From JAJDAH01 sp964487605 (GTDB lineage: Bacteria; Myxococcota_A; Polyangia; Polyangiales; Polyangiaceae): a stretch of DNA of 64,000 bases. Positions 18,501-26,198 of the stretch are shown here, piece by piece. The position numbers were made by a program, and so were the translations under genes. The notes beneath the pieces were generated by a model that saw only the letters and a program-made list of their open reading frames with translations, ran no database searches and was not told where the DNA came from. Position 1 is the stretch's first letter; each line of letters opens with the position of its first letter. Location: the NCBI GenBank assembly GCA_964487605.1, contig CAZARU010000027.1:6260-70259 (forward strand), read 5' to 3'.

Positions 18501-20836
18501 CGTGCGTCCGAGGGCTGCGTCGCCAGCACGCGCTCGTACGACCGAAACGCACGATCGGGCTGGCCGAGGCGCTCCTCGTACACGGACGCCGCGCGGTAGC
18601 TGAGGGCCACCTTGGTGTCGTTGTCCTTCGCGCGGTCGGCGGCGGTGCTGAAGACGTCGGCCAGACCATCCCAGTCCCCCTGCGCCCCGTACAGCTGCTC
18701 GAGTGCGTCGTAGTCGCCCCCTTCCAGATACGAGTCACGCAGCACGCGCAGCGCGCGGTTGTGCCCCGGCTGGATCTCGAGCACCCGCTGCCAGGTGCGC
18801 GCCGCGGAGACGTGGTCCGCCAGGTGATCGGCATACACGGTGCCCAGCTTCTGGAGCACGGCGAGCGACGCTGCGTCGTCCGACGCCTGCTCGACGCGCT
18901 TCTCGAGCACCCAGGCCAGCGTCGCCCAGTCCTTGGCGCGCTCGGCGTGCTTCTCGATCGCATCGAGCGCGCCGCCGGCGGAGGGGTCGGCCTCCAGGAT
19001 CTCTCGATAGAGCCGCACGGCGTCTTCACCGCGGTTGAGTCGCTCGGCGGCCAGCTTCGCCATCTCGGACATGAGCTCGACGCGTGCCGTGCCTTCGACG
19101 CGTGCCAGATCCTTCTCGTAGAGCGCGTACAGTCCGGCCCAGTTCCGTCGCTTCTTGTACAGATCGACGAGGCGCTCGTTGGCTTCCTGATCGTCCGGCG
19201 CCAGCTCGTAGAGCTTCTCGAACGACTCGATGGCGTGCTGGACGTTCGAGAACTGATCGAGCCAGCGCCGCGCGACGGACCGATACAGTTCGACCTTCTC
19301 GTCGCGCGCTTCCGTGAGCTCCGCGAGTCTCTGCTGCTGGGTCAGGAGATCGCGCCAGCGACCCAGCCGCTCGAACAGCTCCACGAGTTCACGGACGACG
19401 TCCACGTTGGTGTCGTCCAGCTGGGCCATCTGCCCGAGAACGGACACGAGCGCGGTGTCGCTCTTGACGAACTGGCGGTAGACCTCTGCAACCTCCTGCA
19501 GGATCTCGAGTCGCGCCGCGGTCTCTTCGGCTGGCGTTCGTTCGAGCTGCTGGCGCAGGAGCTCGACCAGGGCGTTGTAGCCTTCGGTCTGCCGGTAGAG
19601 CCGCTTCAGGGAGTCGCGCGCTTCGGTGTTGTCCGGGTCCTGTCTCAGCAGCCCCTTGTACTGCTCGATGGCCCGCTGCGCGTCCTTCTGCGACTCCGCC
19701 AATCTGGCAATCTCGGTGCCGACCTCGGCCTTCGACGGACCCTCGCTCATCACCCGGTGTGCGGCCTGGAGCACGCCGAGGAGGCGCGCGTCGTCCCCGA
19801 TCGACGCGAGGTACTGCCGGAAGAAATTCAGCATGCCCTCGTGGGCCGGCTCGATCTTCCGGACGCGCTCGAACCACGGGTCGGCGTCCTCGGGTGCTTC
19901 GCGCTTGCGCCAGTGGAGCATCGCAATCTGGAACACGTCCCCGAGCCGTTCGGCGCTGGTGAGGTCCTGGGACGCCAGGTCCTTCTCGTAGAGCGCGACC
20001 AGATCGTCCCAGCGCTCGGCGTCGGAGAAGTGCTCGAGGAGGAACTCTCGTGCTTCGTCGTGAGCGGGCTGGTCCTTCAGGACCTGCGCGTACGCCCTCG
20101 CGGCGCCTTCCTTGTCCTCGAGCCGAAAGCGGCTCAGCCGAGCGAGGCGCACCGCCGAACGGACGCGCGCCTCGGGGTTCTCGCCCCGGGTGGCGGCTCG
20201 GTTGAGCGCTGCCGCCGCTTCCTTCCAGCGGCCAGCGCGACGGTGAACGAGCTCGAGCATCCAGCTCGCTCGCTCGTTCGATGGGTCGAGGCGTGCGGCC
20301 TGGTCGAGGCGCTCGGCCGCCGACGCCCGCTCGCCGGAACCGTAGCGGAGCTCCACCTCCGCCGCCCGCATCAGCATGCTGCTGCGATAGACGTCGTCCG
20401 GGGCGCTCTCCGCCTCGCCGGCATAGGTCTGCACCAGCTCCTCACACTTGGCTCGCTTCGACTCGTTCTCCTCCAGGGCGGCGGTGGCGTCGGCGTGATC
20501 GGGAACGAGCTCGAGGACGCGCAGCAACGCGACGTCCGAACCCTCGGAGTCGAGCAGCTCGTCGTTCAGGATGCGCGCGTGCTCCACGACGACCGCGAGC
20601 TCGCCGGAAGTGCCGGCCACCGCGCGGGAAAGGATTTCGAAGATCTGGCTGACGGCCTCCCATTCGCCACGGCCACGGTGGGCGCCGGCGGCAGCCTCCA
20701 GGAGCCGCACGAGTTGCTCGGAGTCGAGATCACCCCCCGGTTCGAGCACCGACTCCCGCAGCGATCGCCACGCTTCTTCCGAGTCCGGGTCGCTCTGCAA
20801 TCGGCCGAGGGCCGTTCGGATCGTCTGCGAATCCAT
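9590..20836 (-). CDS. Giant tetratricopeptide-repeat protein
   Basis: About 3748 residues, almost entirely TPR-type helical repeats. Recurrent elements such as LYEKDLA, AIESFEKLYELAPDDQEA, RLVDLYKKRRNW and AIEAWRAVTDEFGPDEE recur every 34-40 residues from about residue 20 to the C-terminus, which ends with very regular TPRs (AIQMLERALQTDPALTKAQ). There is no signal peptide, membrane helix or enzymatic domain, so it is probably a cytoplasmic scaffold. Start: I prefer the ATG at 20836. The frame stays open to a GTG at 20896 with a plausible GAGG, but the intervening 20 codons have low GC3 (about 70%) unlike the rest. Open frames on the opposite strand are shadows of its codon bias. Similar multi-thousand-residue TPR proteins are typical of myxobacteria; the partner is unknown. 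Confidence 0.93.
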   Translation of the reverse strand: MDSQTIRTALGRLQSDPDSEEAWRSLRESVLEPGGDLDSEQLVRLLEAAAGAHRGRGEWEAVSQIFEILSRAVAGTSGELAVVVEHARILNDELLDSEGSDVALLRVLELVPDHADATAALEENESKRAKCEELVQTYAGEAESAPDDVYRSSMLMRAAEVELRYGSGERASAAERLDQAARLDPSNERASWMLELVHRRAGRWKEAAAALNRAATRGENPEARVRSAVRLARLSRFRLEDKEGAARAYAQVLKDQPAHDEAREFLLEHFSDAERWDDLVALYEKDLASQDLTSAERLGDVFQIAMLHWRKREAPEDADPWFERVRKIEPAHEGMLNFFRQYLASIGDDARLLGVLQAAHRVMSEGPSKAEVGTEIARLAESQKDAQRAIEQYKGLLRQDPDNTEARDSLKRLYRQTEGYNALVELLRQQLERTPAEETAARLEILQEVAEVYRQFVKSDTALVSVLGQMAQLDDTNVDVVRELVELFERLGRWRDLLTQQQRLAELTEARDEKVELYRSVARRWLDQFSNVQHAIESFEKLYELAPDDQEANERLVDLYKKRRNWAGLYALYEKDLARVEGTARVELMSEMAKLAAERLNRGEDAVRLYREILEADPSAGGALDAIEKHAERAKDWATLAWVLEKRVEQASDDAASLAVLQKLGTVYADHLADHVSAARTWQRVLEIQPGHNRALRVLRDSYLEGGDYDALEQLYGAQGDWDGLADVFSTAADRAKDNDTKVALSYRAASVYEERLGQPDRAFRSYERVLATQPSDARAAGALIPLYEGDEKWARLPALYEVLLSQEEGTDERVALLRKLVEVTGSRLGDKRAAADYAKSAYEIAPGNEDALSLLEETARNAGAWEGFVDALQGRLRAEGKKKNKEWLAEKRRLRLKVASVYSEQLGKKEEAIEAYKALLEADAGDEDAARALEALLRTEGRVDDLRWLLELRVENASSDEERVRILADWATLEEEVFQDPARAAHTLRRVLELAPGDSGALRALPRLLTQAADHAGAAEVLEAHRDHAEGADRAQLEIELAEIYLVRLGRASDALEAAVRALESSEGDARAISVLERLLENSEARDRAAEILAREYASSGEARREAQALDVLLAEAKTPQARRELHARLADVHEHKLGAAGTALDVVLRGVREFPQDIELWDRADSLAALAGRPTELAEAFREALRGSMPDDVESELCERAASLHEDKLGDPIGATPYLERVLAKNPGNERAFGRLKDILTAAERWGELEALYDRASAATDDVARKIDMLVEVALVCEEIVEDVVKATTYYERIVELDGVHDGAIRALDRLYALQERHEDLAALLEGRLETAAGDDLLDFKLRIARLQLDRLHQPEKAMLHVEDVLRERVNDIDGRQLAEKLLEIGSQRARAARTLEVVYEARDEVRDLVRVLQIRLAVLEEPSGDPERSDAEREDELRDLLRRVSVLLDERLHDDAAALECVSKLVPLDPLDDGARSRLLDIGRRVGAHDRVADVLARAADRADTPGMKGEILMQVAAIHEDLLSNPRRAEETYRRVLELDDSDADLVLPAARALERIYSALGDSARLAEALRTQVRFESDGDKKSGLLGRLGELCQSVLDDKPGAIEAWRSRLEERPDDAVALAALDQLYASTEQWERLVEIVERRQDAVEAGAERRTLMTRRADLLATQLGNVADAIEAWRAVTDEFGPDEESLAALEGLYARGERWDELAETFEQHLDLSTDDAQRLALLSKLGDLRRTRQNDVAGSLEAYRQALGTDGGHEPSRAALRELLASEEPTARREAAEILHPIYEADGNHENLLGVLEIQVATAEDLDAKLDRLENAIRVAEGPLTDSARAFGYADRAVREAAGHTALAPWLDHLDRLASSSGKHEAHVAILRDVVGDIFDGEVQIEVTLKIAALCRDRLGDRDLSREYFQKALELRPDDRTALLALESLYDEGGNAQNLLDILERRTDAAESDDERKVLLYRRGALLAKSLDERSRAIEVYQEILDLSVEAEAIAALEGLYAAEERWTDLVALHERQLEATPPDAPALRVKIAVVAARYLSDLSRAFDELAEALEADPQHAGAVAELERLLTDAPEAEGRARAAALLEPVYLVRADFSKVMNTLRARLDHAQDPADRRELLQRLAQLHEEQAEDYGAALETTAKLLHEDLGDESTVAELERLAKVAGAEKRLAEIYAGELEAVMGDDENSARLARRAGELFADLADLERALVYYRRALAFEPDSRPLFEAIDGLLTRTARHEERVALYRDGLEHRFEPSERLALLHVIALLQRSELGLPDEAIETYRSALDADENDVTSLDALTDLYAERERWADLSELHLRRAEAAGSPAVAAPFRLALARLCRERLGDTARAIDQLEEIVRDVRDHREAIKELEGLLGDDGFKERVVEVLRPIYEEADDWRHLIRLNEDRFALAEDPHQKVSVLRETAQLWESRGNDPEKAHRALGLALELDAEDPDTRGEYERLTEAIGAWDALAELYEKALTNESLGSRRDVLATLASVHDARRDDPRRALEAYLRLHELDPSELAPIEKMEQLATLLSDWGALVRVLLAKIDVTLEDEERASIWRRVGEARRDMLEDHDGAVEAYERALDLDQESAWTVDCLIDLYESREQAERLVELYQRRVDLTDEDDADLKYTLLIGAADVYEKKLADRAKAIDALGQALAARPGDGGVIASLNRLYRGEGMWPELLENLKLQASTAEEPARRAEIRREIGEILAGKMQSFEDALEAYRLVLDEAPEDEVALGAVRSLGEDHEDLRDMVAGILVPVLRQAARHDALVDALEMRLSVESEPTQRAETLRTIAEVLETHLSRPGDALGAALRALTETPERGDLHSDIERLAGLSEGWARYADALGERAQSTFDPEVGKDLYSRLGRVAEEHLKDEKRAVEAYTRAVEQAGDQPLLLEALDRLYERLGDAQALSEILDRRAAVETSDGEQAQIHYRHAKLQIHEFKEPSRGLASLRMALERAMDHVEAADELEKLTDQRDLFEEAAEILESVYRARAQTDRLASLYEKRVGFAESAGERIDMRRNLARVLESEVKDAAAAQRVLQQGLADDPSDGALLDEIERLAGMTGNWAAAAESLQSAVDSKAELLPDAARDLSVRVAVWYRDRVQDPALAEKALGRALEFDPASDEVLVQVEQLQRSGGRERDLIATLRRRAKLQPSDESRDDLYRGAKALADGIGDAELGEAILRELLATDDTNLWALAELTTLREAAQDWRETFDLLVKRSELRAQGDTVSQLRHRAASIAREHLKEPARAVELYEHLFEDSPGDTVASTALRDLFAETERWKDLGGLLERLVDLSDAPAARGTLRMELAKLNQDRFGLPDVAIDLLRGVLEEEPQRAEAVVALSQLYEANGRDEELAELLTQQIAAASGRGDVEAEKTFQVRLGEVYESRLGNKPKAIATYQAVLERDASHRGALEALARLHLASDQVPEAARALDRLLDATSGADAVKLSMELADLHQKLGDSGSVSAALERGLTHDPRHDELRTRLKASYTATAAWEKLAGLLAADAEAVDDVDEKVRLYREGAKIHGTKRADHAAEAGLLEKASELRPDDRDLLLQLCDAYSSSGRGKAAAEVLEKIVESYGGKRSKELGEIHRRLANAYLADGDRDRALDELDKAFRIEPGNVATLKRLGEVALEKGDLKKAQQMFRALLLQKLEDDAPITKAEVFFHLGEVHQGLGEKSKAIQMLERALQTDPALTKAQTKLDEIKG

Positions 20837-20969
20837 CAATCGTTTCTTGCTGTTTTCGAGGGAGCGAAAATGCTCCGGGCGCGAGCTTTCCGGCACTCGC
20901 CGGCCTCGCGCGAAGGGCGCCGAGATTACGCTGCGGACGGGGGGGTTACAAGGCTCGGAATGAGCGGTT

Positions 20970-21836
20970 TCAGCGGACTTTTTCGGTCCTGACGGGGGCT
21001 GCGCCCGGCGATCCCGAGGCGGCGTTCCGGCGCCGCAACAGCTCGCGGACCTGGGCTCTCAGCGCACGCCGATCCGCACCCATCGCCGCCGCGACGTCGA
21101 GGGCGCGCTCGGCGTCGTCGAGTCGCCCCAGCGTGAGCAGCGCCCACGAGCGTCCCAGGTGACCGTCCGCGAAGCGCGGGCGCGCGGCGACCAGCGCGTC
21201 GTAGTGGCGGAGGGCGGCGGCCGCGTCGCCGCGCGCCACGGCGACCGTTGCCAGACCGAGCCGGTTCTCGAGCGCGGAGGGGTCGCGCCGCAACCCGGCG
21301 CGGTAGGCGCGCTCGGCGCCCGCACGGTCCCCGAGCGCGAGTCGCACGGCACCGAGCGCGTGCCAGACCTCGGCGTCGTCGAGACCCCGCAGAGTCGCCT
21401 CGCGCAGACGCGGCTCGGCGAGCTGCGCTTCCCCCCAGCGCGCCGCTCGCATCCCGCCGACCCGCGGCCCCGCCGGATCGGCCGGCGCGACGTCCGAAGC
21501 CCGATCGTACAGCGCCAGCGCCTCGTCGTACCGGTGCGCCAGCTCGAGGGCCAGCCCGAGCTCGATCCACGGTGTCGGGCTGCCGTCCCCGAGCTGCTCC
21601 GCCAGGACTTCCGCTTCCGCGCGAGCCTTCCCGAGGTCCCCCGTGGACGCCAGGACGCGCACGAGCATCCGGCGGGCCGGGACGTCGCGGGGAGCCTCCG
21701 CGAGTCGATCTCGCAGCACCGCCTCGGCCTGATCGGGCCGATCGCGACGCACCAGGACGATGGCGCGATCCACCGCGCTCGTCGCGGCGCAGCCGAGCAC
21801 CGAGACGGCGACCAGGGCGGCGGCCAGGGCGCGCAC
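20970..21836 (-). CDS. TPR lipoprotein
   Basis: 288 residues from a GTG at 21836, preceded by AGAGG seven bases upstream; this start gives a clean lipoprotein signal (ALAAALVAVSVLGC, Cys16), whereas the longer frame to 21905 does not. Mature protein: five or six TPR-like repeats (for example RYDEALALYDRASDVAPADP, DRAGAERAYRAGLRRDPSAL, DAAAALRHYDALVAARP) and a basic C-terminus. Likely membrane-anchored on the periplasmic side and a protein-protein interaction module. It is upstream of and co-directional with the giant TPR gene (about 130 bp gap), so the two may work together. Confidence 0.85.
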   Translation of the reverse strand: MRALAAALVAVSVLGCAATSAVDRAIVLVRRDRPDQAEAVLRDRLAEAPRDVPARRMLVRVLASTGDLGKARAEAEVLAEQLGDGSPTPWIELGLALELAHRYDEALALYDRASDVAPADPAGPRVGGMRAARWGEAQLAEPRLREATLRGLDDAEVWHALGAVRLALGDRAGAERAYRAGLRRDPSALENRLGLATVAVARGDAAAALRHYDALVAARPRFADGHLGRSWALLTLGRLDDAERALDVAAAMGADRRALRAQVRELLRRRNAASGSPGAAPVRTEKVR

Positions 21837-21903
21837 GCTGGAACCTCTATCGCTCGGCACGCCAGGTTGCCAGCGACGAACGAGAAGGCTACGCCACGAC
21901 TGC

Positions 21904-22800
21904 ATGAATGCCGACGACGTTCGTAGTGTCTACGTGATCGGAGCGGGCCAGATGGGCGCCGGAATCGCCCAGGTCTGCGCGGCGACGGGCTACGAGGTGC
22001 TCTTGAGCGACGCCGAGCTGAAGCGCTCGGAGGCCGGCAAGAAGAAGATCGGGGCCATCCTCGCGAAGCAGGTCGACAAGGGCCGGTTCACCGCGGAGGA
22101 GCGCGAGGCGCTGCTGGCGCGCATCACTCCGGTGGGCCCCGGCGAGCGCGTCTCGGAGGCGGACCTGGTCATCGAAGCCGCCACGGAGGACCGCGACACG
22201 AAGCTGCGAATCTTCCGGGAGACGGAGGGGCTGATGAAGCCGGGCGCCCTGCTCGCCTCGAACACGTCTTCCATTTCCATCACGCGCCTCGCCGCCGAGA
22301 CCAAGCGCCCAGAGTCCGTGATCGGCATGCACTTCATGAATCCGGTTCCGCTCATGAAGCTCGTCGAGATCGTGCGCGGCGTGCAGACCAACGACGCGAC
22401 GACGGCCGTGGTCAGCGAGACCGCGAGGCGTCTCGGCAAGACGGTCATCACCAGCAAGGACCAGCCCGGGTTCGTCGTAAACCGGATGCTCGTGCCCCTG
22501 CTCATCGAGGCGTGCTTCGCACTCCAGGAAGGGCTCGGCACACCGGAAGACATCGACGTCGGGGCGAAGCTCGGCCTGAACCATCCCATGGGCCCTCTCG
22601 AGCTGGCCGATCTCATCGGCCTCGACACGCTTCTGTCGATCGCCGAGGTCCTCCACCGGGAGTTCGGTGACGACAAGTACCGGCCGCCCACGCTGCTGCG
22701 GAACCTCGTGGCCGCCGGCTGGTACGGGAAGAAGGTGGGGCGAGGTTTCTACGTGTACGACGAGAAAGGCCGCCCCACGGGCCGCGCCTTCGAGCGCTGA
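21904..22800 (+). CDS. 3-hydroxyacyl-CoA dehydrogenase (3-hydroxybutyryl-CoA type)
   Basis: 298 residues, the size of the single-function hbd/PaaH-like enzyme. It oxidises L-3-hydroxyacyl-CoA to 3-ketoacyl-CoA with NAD. Rossmann motif VIGAGQMGAGIAQ (GxGxxG at 13-18), catalytic His at about 143 (VIGMHFMNPVPLMKLVE, with the paired Glu about 12 residues on), NKDQPGFVVNRMLVPLL-like dimerisation segment (SKDQPGFVVNRML) and HPMGPLELADLIGLD. It is followed after 16 bp by an enoyl-CoA hydratase, the preceding step of beta-oxidation, so the two form a two-step module for fatty acid, amino acid or butyrate-type metabolism. Confidence 0.95.
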   Translation: MNADDVRSVYVIGAGQMGAGIAQVCAATGYEVLLSDAELKRSEAGKKKIGAILAKQVDKGRFTAEEREALLARITPVGPGERVSEADLVIEAATEDRDTKLRIFRETEGLMKPGALLASNTSSISITRLAAETKRPESVIGMHFMNPVPLMKLVEIVRGVQTNDATTAVVSETARRLGKTVITSKDQPGFVVNRMLVPLLIEACFALQEGLGTPEDIDVGAKLGLNHPMGPLELADLIGLDTLLSIAEVLHREFGDDKYRPPTLLRNLVAAGWYGKKVGRGFYVYDEKGRPTGRAFER

Positions 22801-22816
22801 ACCAGGCAGGAGTCGC

Positions 22817-23599
22817 ATGAGCCAGTACGAAACGATCCTCGTCGAGCGCGCAGAGGCAGTCGTCACCATCACGGTCAATCGCGCGGACAAGCTGAACGCG
22901 CTGAATCCGACGGTCATCCGGGAGCTGACGCGCGCGGTGTACGAGCTGGGCGCGAGCGACGCTCGTGCCGCGATCGTCACGGGCGCCGGCGAGAAGGCGT
23001 TCGTCGCGGGCGCCGACATCGCAGCGATGACCACTATGACGACGACGGAGGCCAAGGCCTTCAGCGACGCCGGTCACCGCCTGGCGCGCCACATCGAGGA
23101 GTCGCGGATCCCGTTCATCGCGGCGGTCAACGGCTTCGCGCTCGGCGGGGGCTGCGAACTGGCGCTGGCGTGCGACTTCATCTACGCGTCGGAGAAGGCC
23201 AGGTTCGGGCAGCCGGAGGTCAACCTCGGTCTGATGCCGGGCTTCGGGGGTACCCAGCGCCTGGCCAGGCGCGTGGGCGCGGGCGTGGCTCGAGAGCTCG
23301 TCTACTCGGGGGACGCCATCGACGCCACCCGCGCCCTGCAGATCGGGCTGGTGAACGCGGTCGTGCCACCGGCGGAGCTGCTCTCCAAGGTGAGCGAGGT
23401 CGCCCTGAAGATCGCTTCGCGCGCGCCGCTCGCGGTCGCCGCGAGCAAGAGGGTCATGTCGCGTGGCCTGGACGCGGATCTCTCCACTGCGTGCGAGCTG
23501 GAGGCGAGCGCGTTCGCCGCCCTGTTTGGCTCGGAGGACGCGCGGGAGGGCACGCGAGCGTTCGTCGAGAAGCGCCCCGCGAAGTTCGCGGGGCGCTGA
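22817..23599 (+). CDS. Enoyl-CoA hydratase (crotonase family)
   Basis: 260 residues. Oxyanion-hole segments AFVAGADI and ALGGGCELALACD, catalytic Glu114 (GGCE) and Glu134 (GQPEVNLGLMPGFGGTQRL) are all present, so it should hydrate trans-2-enoyl-CoA to 3-hydroxyacyl-CoA. Preceded by an AGGAG (at 22808-22812) just before the ATG at 22817. Coupled in order and spacing with the 3-hydroxyacyl-CoA dehydrogenase upstream. No thiolase or acyl-CoA dehydrogenase gene is nearby. Confidence 0.95.
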   Translation: MSQYETILVERAEAVVTITVNRADKLNALNPTVIRELTRAVYELGASDARAAIVTGAGEKAFVAGADIAAMTTMTTTEAKAFSDAGHRLARHIEESRIPFIAAVNGFALGGGCELALACDFIYASEKARFGQPEVNLGLMPGFGGTQRLARRVGAGVARELVYSGDAIDATRALQIGLVNAVVPPAELLSKVSEVALKIASRAPLAVAASKRVMSRGLDADLSTACELEASAFAALFGSEDAREGTRAFVEKRPAKFAGR

Positions 23600-23607
23600 C
23601 GCCGTCG

Positions 23608-25389
23608 ATGCGAGCACGCAACGCCACGCTCGGCGCGGGCGCGCTGCTCCTCGGCCTGGGGTGCCGCGAGGACCCACCGTACACGCCGTTCGGGGTCGCG
23701 TCGTCGGCACCGGCGATCTCGGCGGCGAGCGCCGTCGTCGCGCAGCCCAGCGCACGTCCGCCGGCGTTTTCGCCGAGACCGTCCGTCGTGGCGCCGCCTT
23801 CTGCGACGCGCTGGAGCCTGGAAGGGGTGGAGCTGACGGCCCCCGCAGGCCACGTTCTCGCGCGGGGTGTTGCAGCCGACCTGGACGGCGACGGCGCCCG
23901 CGATGGCGTCACCTGGTCGGTGCCCGCGGCAGGCGACGCTTCACCCCTGCCGCGGGGAGAGCTTCGCTTTCATTCACGCGGCGGCGAGGGCCGGCAGGTG
24001 CTGCGCATCCCCGGCTTCATCCCTACCGGCCCCGACTGCGCACACCACGTCGAGCTGACGCTCACCGGTCCGCGCACGGTCACCCTGGACGTCGGAGCCG
24101 CCTGCACGTCGAAGTTCGGAGCGCGGGTCCCGCGTCGCGCCGTCGTCGTCCTCGCGCCGGCTCGGGACCGCCCGCTCGTCGTCGGGCTTCGCGTCGCCGA
24201 TGATCCCGTCGAGGGGCCGATCTCGGTCACTGCCGTGACGACGGATCGCGACGGTGACGGGACGGACGACGTCGCCTTGACGCTCTCGCAGCGGAGCGCC
24301 TCCGCCGAATCGACCCCCACAACGCTGGTCTGGCTCGACCGCGCGGCCGGCGCTTCACGCGACCCGCTCGAACCCACGCGGGCGCTCGGAGCCGAGGCCA
24401 AACGTCTCGAAGCCCGCGCGCAGTCGAAGGGCGACGCGGAGGTCTCGCGGGGCATCGACCGCCTTCGCAGAGGCGCCACGCTCGTCTGCAGCGAAGGAGG
24501 CGTCCCGAGAGTCCTGGACATCGAGGGGTCGGCGCTCGACTGCAGCGGCGTGGGCGCTCCATTGCGCGCCGCGTCCCGAGCGGAGGTCCACGCTGCCGTC
24601 ACGCGAGGCGACCTCCTCGAGGCCATCGCGGCGCTCGGCCGAGACGGGTTCTTCGTCGCCACCCTCGAGGCCGAGGAGCGCGCAGATCTCGTCGCGCTGG
24701 TGGAGAGGAACGCGCGCGTTCGCACCGTGACGGTTGACACCCCGACGGTCACGGTGGCGCCCTGGAGAGGGCCCCGATTCGGCCCCCTGGCGTTCGACGC
24801 GACCGGAGCGCTCCTGGCGACGACGACGGACGGCGTCGTGCGGGTGCTGCACGATGGGCGGGTCGAGCCCCTGGCGCCCGACGCGGGCGTCGCTCCGTTC
24901 GGAGGACCCGTGACGACACGCGACGGGCGCGTGTGGAAGGGCGTGACGTTGCCGTGCGACAGCTCGCGAATCGCCCTGGACTTCGAACCGCCCGCACCGG
25001 CCGTTCACCTCGAGGTGCTGGCGCCGCGCCCTGGCGTCTGTGCCGGGGGTAAGCCCGCGCGACTGCCGAAACCCTCACCGCTGACCATCACGGCCGCCGG
25101 CATCGAAGCGCTCGTCGCGGGCTCGCTCGCGGGGTCGAGCACCGCCGCGCGCGCCGCGCGTTCGATGCTGCCCGGGCCGCGCGGCACGGCAGCCTCCCCC
25201 GACGGGCGGCGCCTCGTGACGCCGAGCGCCCTCGGCCTCGTCGTCGTCGGCGGACCGAAGACGGAGATCTGGCGCTCGCCAGATCTCCGAGATCCGCTGG
25301 ATCTGAGTGATTGCACCGTGGCAAACGAGGCGAAGGCCGTCGCGTGCGTGCTGGGGAGCCGGGTCCTCTTGGCGACCCCGCGCTCGTGA
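23608..25389 (+). CDS. Lipoprotein with DxDxDG repeats, unknown function
   Basis: 593 residues. Start ATG 23608 gives a short lipoprotein signal (LGAGALLLGLGC, Cys19); the open frame extends upstream over the hydratase gene but that part is a shadow. After an Ala/Ser/Pro linker, two Ca-binding-type loops are visible (DLDGDGARDGVTW at about 92 and DRDGDGTDDVAL at about 214), as in FG-GAP/VCBS-type proteins. The C-terminal half has propeller-like strands (FDATGALLATTTDGVVRVL, GPVTTRDGRVWKGVT). Surface-exposed location is likely. It starts nine bases after the hydratase stop, but there is no functional link that I can name. Confidence 0.75.
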   Translation: MRARNATLGAGALLLGLGCREDPPYTPFGVASSAPAISAASAVVAQPSARPPAFSPRPSVVAPPSATRWSLEGVELTAPAGHVLARGVAADLDGDGARDGVTWSVPAAGDASPLPRGELRFHSRGGEGRQVLRIPGFIPTGPDCAHHVELTLTGPRTVTLDVGAACTSKFGARVPRRAVVVLAPARDRPLVVGLRVADDPVEGPISVTAVTTDRDGDGTDDVALTLSQRSASAESTPTTLVWLDRAAGASRDPLEPTRALGAEAKRLEARAQSKGDAEVSRGIDRLRRGATLVCSEGGVPRVLDIEGSALDCSGVGAPLRAASRAEVHAAVTRGDLLEAIAALGRDGFFVATLEAEERADLVALVERNARVRTVTVDTPTVTVAPWRGPRFGPLAFDATGALLATTTDGVVRVLHDGRVEPLAPDAGVAPFGGPVTTRDGRVWKGVTLPCDSSRIALDFEPPAPAVHLEVLAPRPGVCAGGKPARLPKPSPLTITAAGIEALVAGSLAGSSTAARAARSMLPGPRGTAASPDGRRLVTPSALGLVVVGGPKTEIWRSPDLRDPLDLSDCTVANEAKAVACVLGSRVLLATPRS

Positions 25390-25400
25390 ACGGAATCGAC

Positions 25401-25422
25401 CGCCCGCGTTCTCAGCCGGGCG
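25401..25422. terminator. Possible hairpin at convergent gene ends
   Basis: CGCCCG (25401-25406) can pair with CGGGCG (25417-25422) across a 10-base loop that contains the efp stop codon, between the convergent lipoprotein gene and efp. Only six base pairs and no T-tract, so weak support for a shared terminator. Confidence 0.25.
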
Positions 25423-25978
25423 CCTTGGCCCGCTCGAGGTAGGACCGCGTGCGGGTGTCCACCTTGACCCACTCGCCCTCCGAGATGAACAGCGGCACCT
25501 GAATGGTCGCGCCCGTCACGATGCGCGCCGGCTTCGTGACGTTGCTGGCGGTATCGCCCTTCACTCCGGGTTCCGTCTCGGTGATCTGGACGTCGATGTG
25601 CGGCGGAAGGCTGACGCTCACCGGATTACCCCTGAACAGGATGATGGAGACCTCGATGCCGTCGATGAGGAAGTCCGAGGCGTCACCCGCAACCTCGCGG
25701 TTCACGTTCACCTGCTCACCCGAGCTCGTGTTCATGAAGACGTACTGATCGCCCTCGGGGTAGATGTACTGCATCGAGCGCTCCTCGACGTCCGCGGCCT
25801 CCAGCTTCTCCCCCGATCGGAAGTTGCGTTCGAGGTTCCCCCCGGTCAGCAGATTCCTCATCTTCGTGCGGGTGAAGGCCTGTCCCTTCCCCGGCTTCAC
25901 GAACTGGAACTCGACGACGATGTACGGCTGCCCGTCGAGCATGAACTTGACGCCCTTCTTGATGTCGCTGGTCTCCAT
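25412..25978 (-). CDS. efp: Elongation factor P
   Basis: 188 residues, the normal EF-P length. It relieves ribosome stalling at proline runs. Domain I carries the conserved loop FVKPGKGQAF with Lys31 at the modification tip (equivalent to E. coli Lys34). Domains II/III show FMNTSSGEQV, PISV-like NPVSVSLPPHIDVQITETEPGVKGDTA and the C-terminal signature VPLFISEGEWVKVDTRTRSYLERAK. The start is ATG 25978; the frame runs further upstream but without family similarity. A Lys (not Arg) at the tip points to EpmA-type or other lysine modification; no modification gene is in this window. Confidence 0.97.
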   Translation of the reverse strand: METSDIKKGVKFMLDGQPYIVVEFQFVKPGKGQAFTRTKMRNLLTGGNLERNFRSGEKLEAADVEERSMQYIYPEGDQYVFMNTSSGEQVNVNREVAGDASDFLIDGIEVSIILFRGNPVSVSLPPHIDVQITETEPGVKGDTASNVTKPARIVTGATIQVPLFISEGEWVKVDTRTRSYLERAKAPG

Positions 25979-26198
25979 GGCGCCTTCCGAGCTGCGCGCG
26001 GGTCCGCTCACTCCCGAGCGGCGAAGCGTCCGACGAAACGAAGGTTCCGAGGCTCGCGCGGCGGCGCTTATGTAGCCGCCGACGCGGCGCCCGGCAACCG
26101 GTATTCCCGTCGCCGCGGCGCTCGGCGGCCCGCGCCGGCCGCCCGTCCGCGCTTGCCCGAGGGCAAGAGAGGCGATACGCCGGCCCCCGGGATCCCGG

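Noticed and set aside
17750..20992. Open frame of about 1080 codons opposite the giant TPR gene
   Set aside because: Mirrors the TPR gene's G/C third-position bias, lacks any domain and has unnaturally Arg/Glu/Val-rich composition. Other long frames opposite the TPR gene (for example 14753-17668 and 11855-13810) are the same effect.
25979..26198. RNA gene or riboswitch upstream of efp
   Set aside because: Short GC hairpins (such as around 26068-26083) occur, but there is no conserved riboswitch core or tRNA shape.
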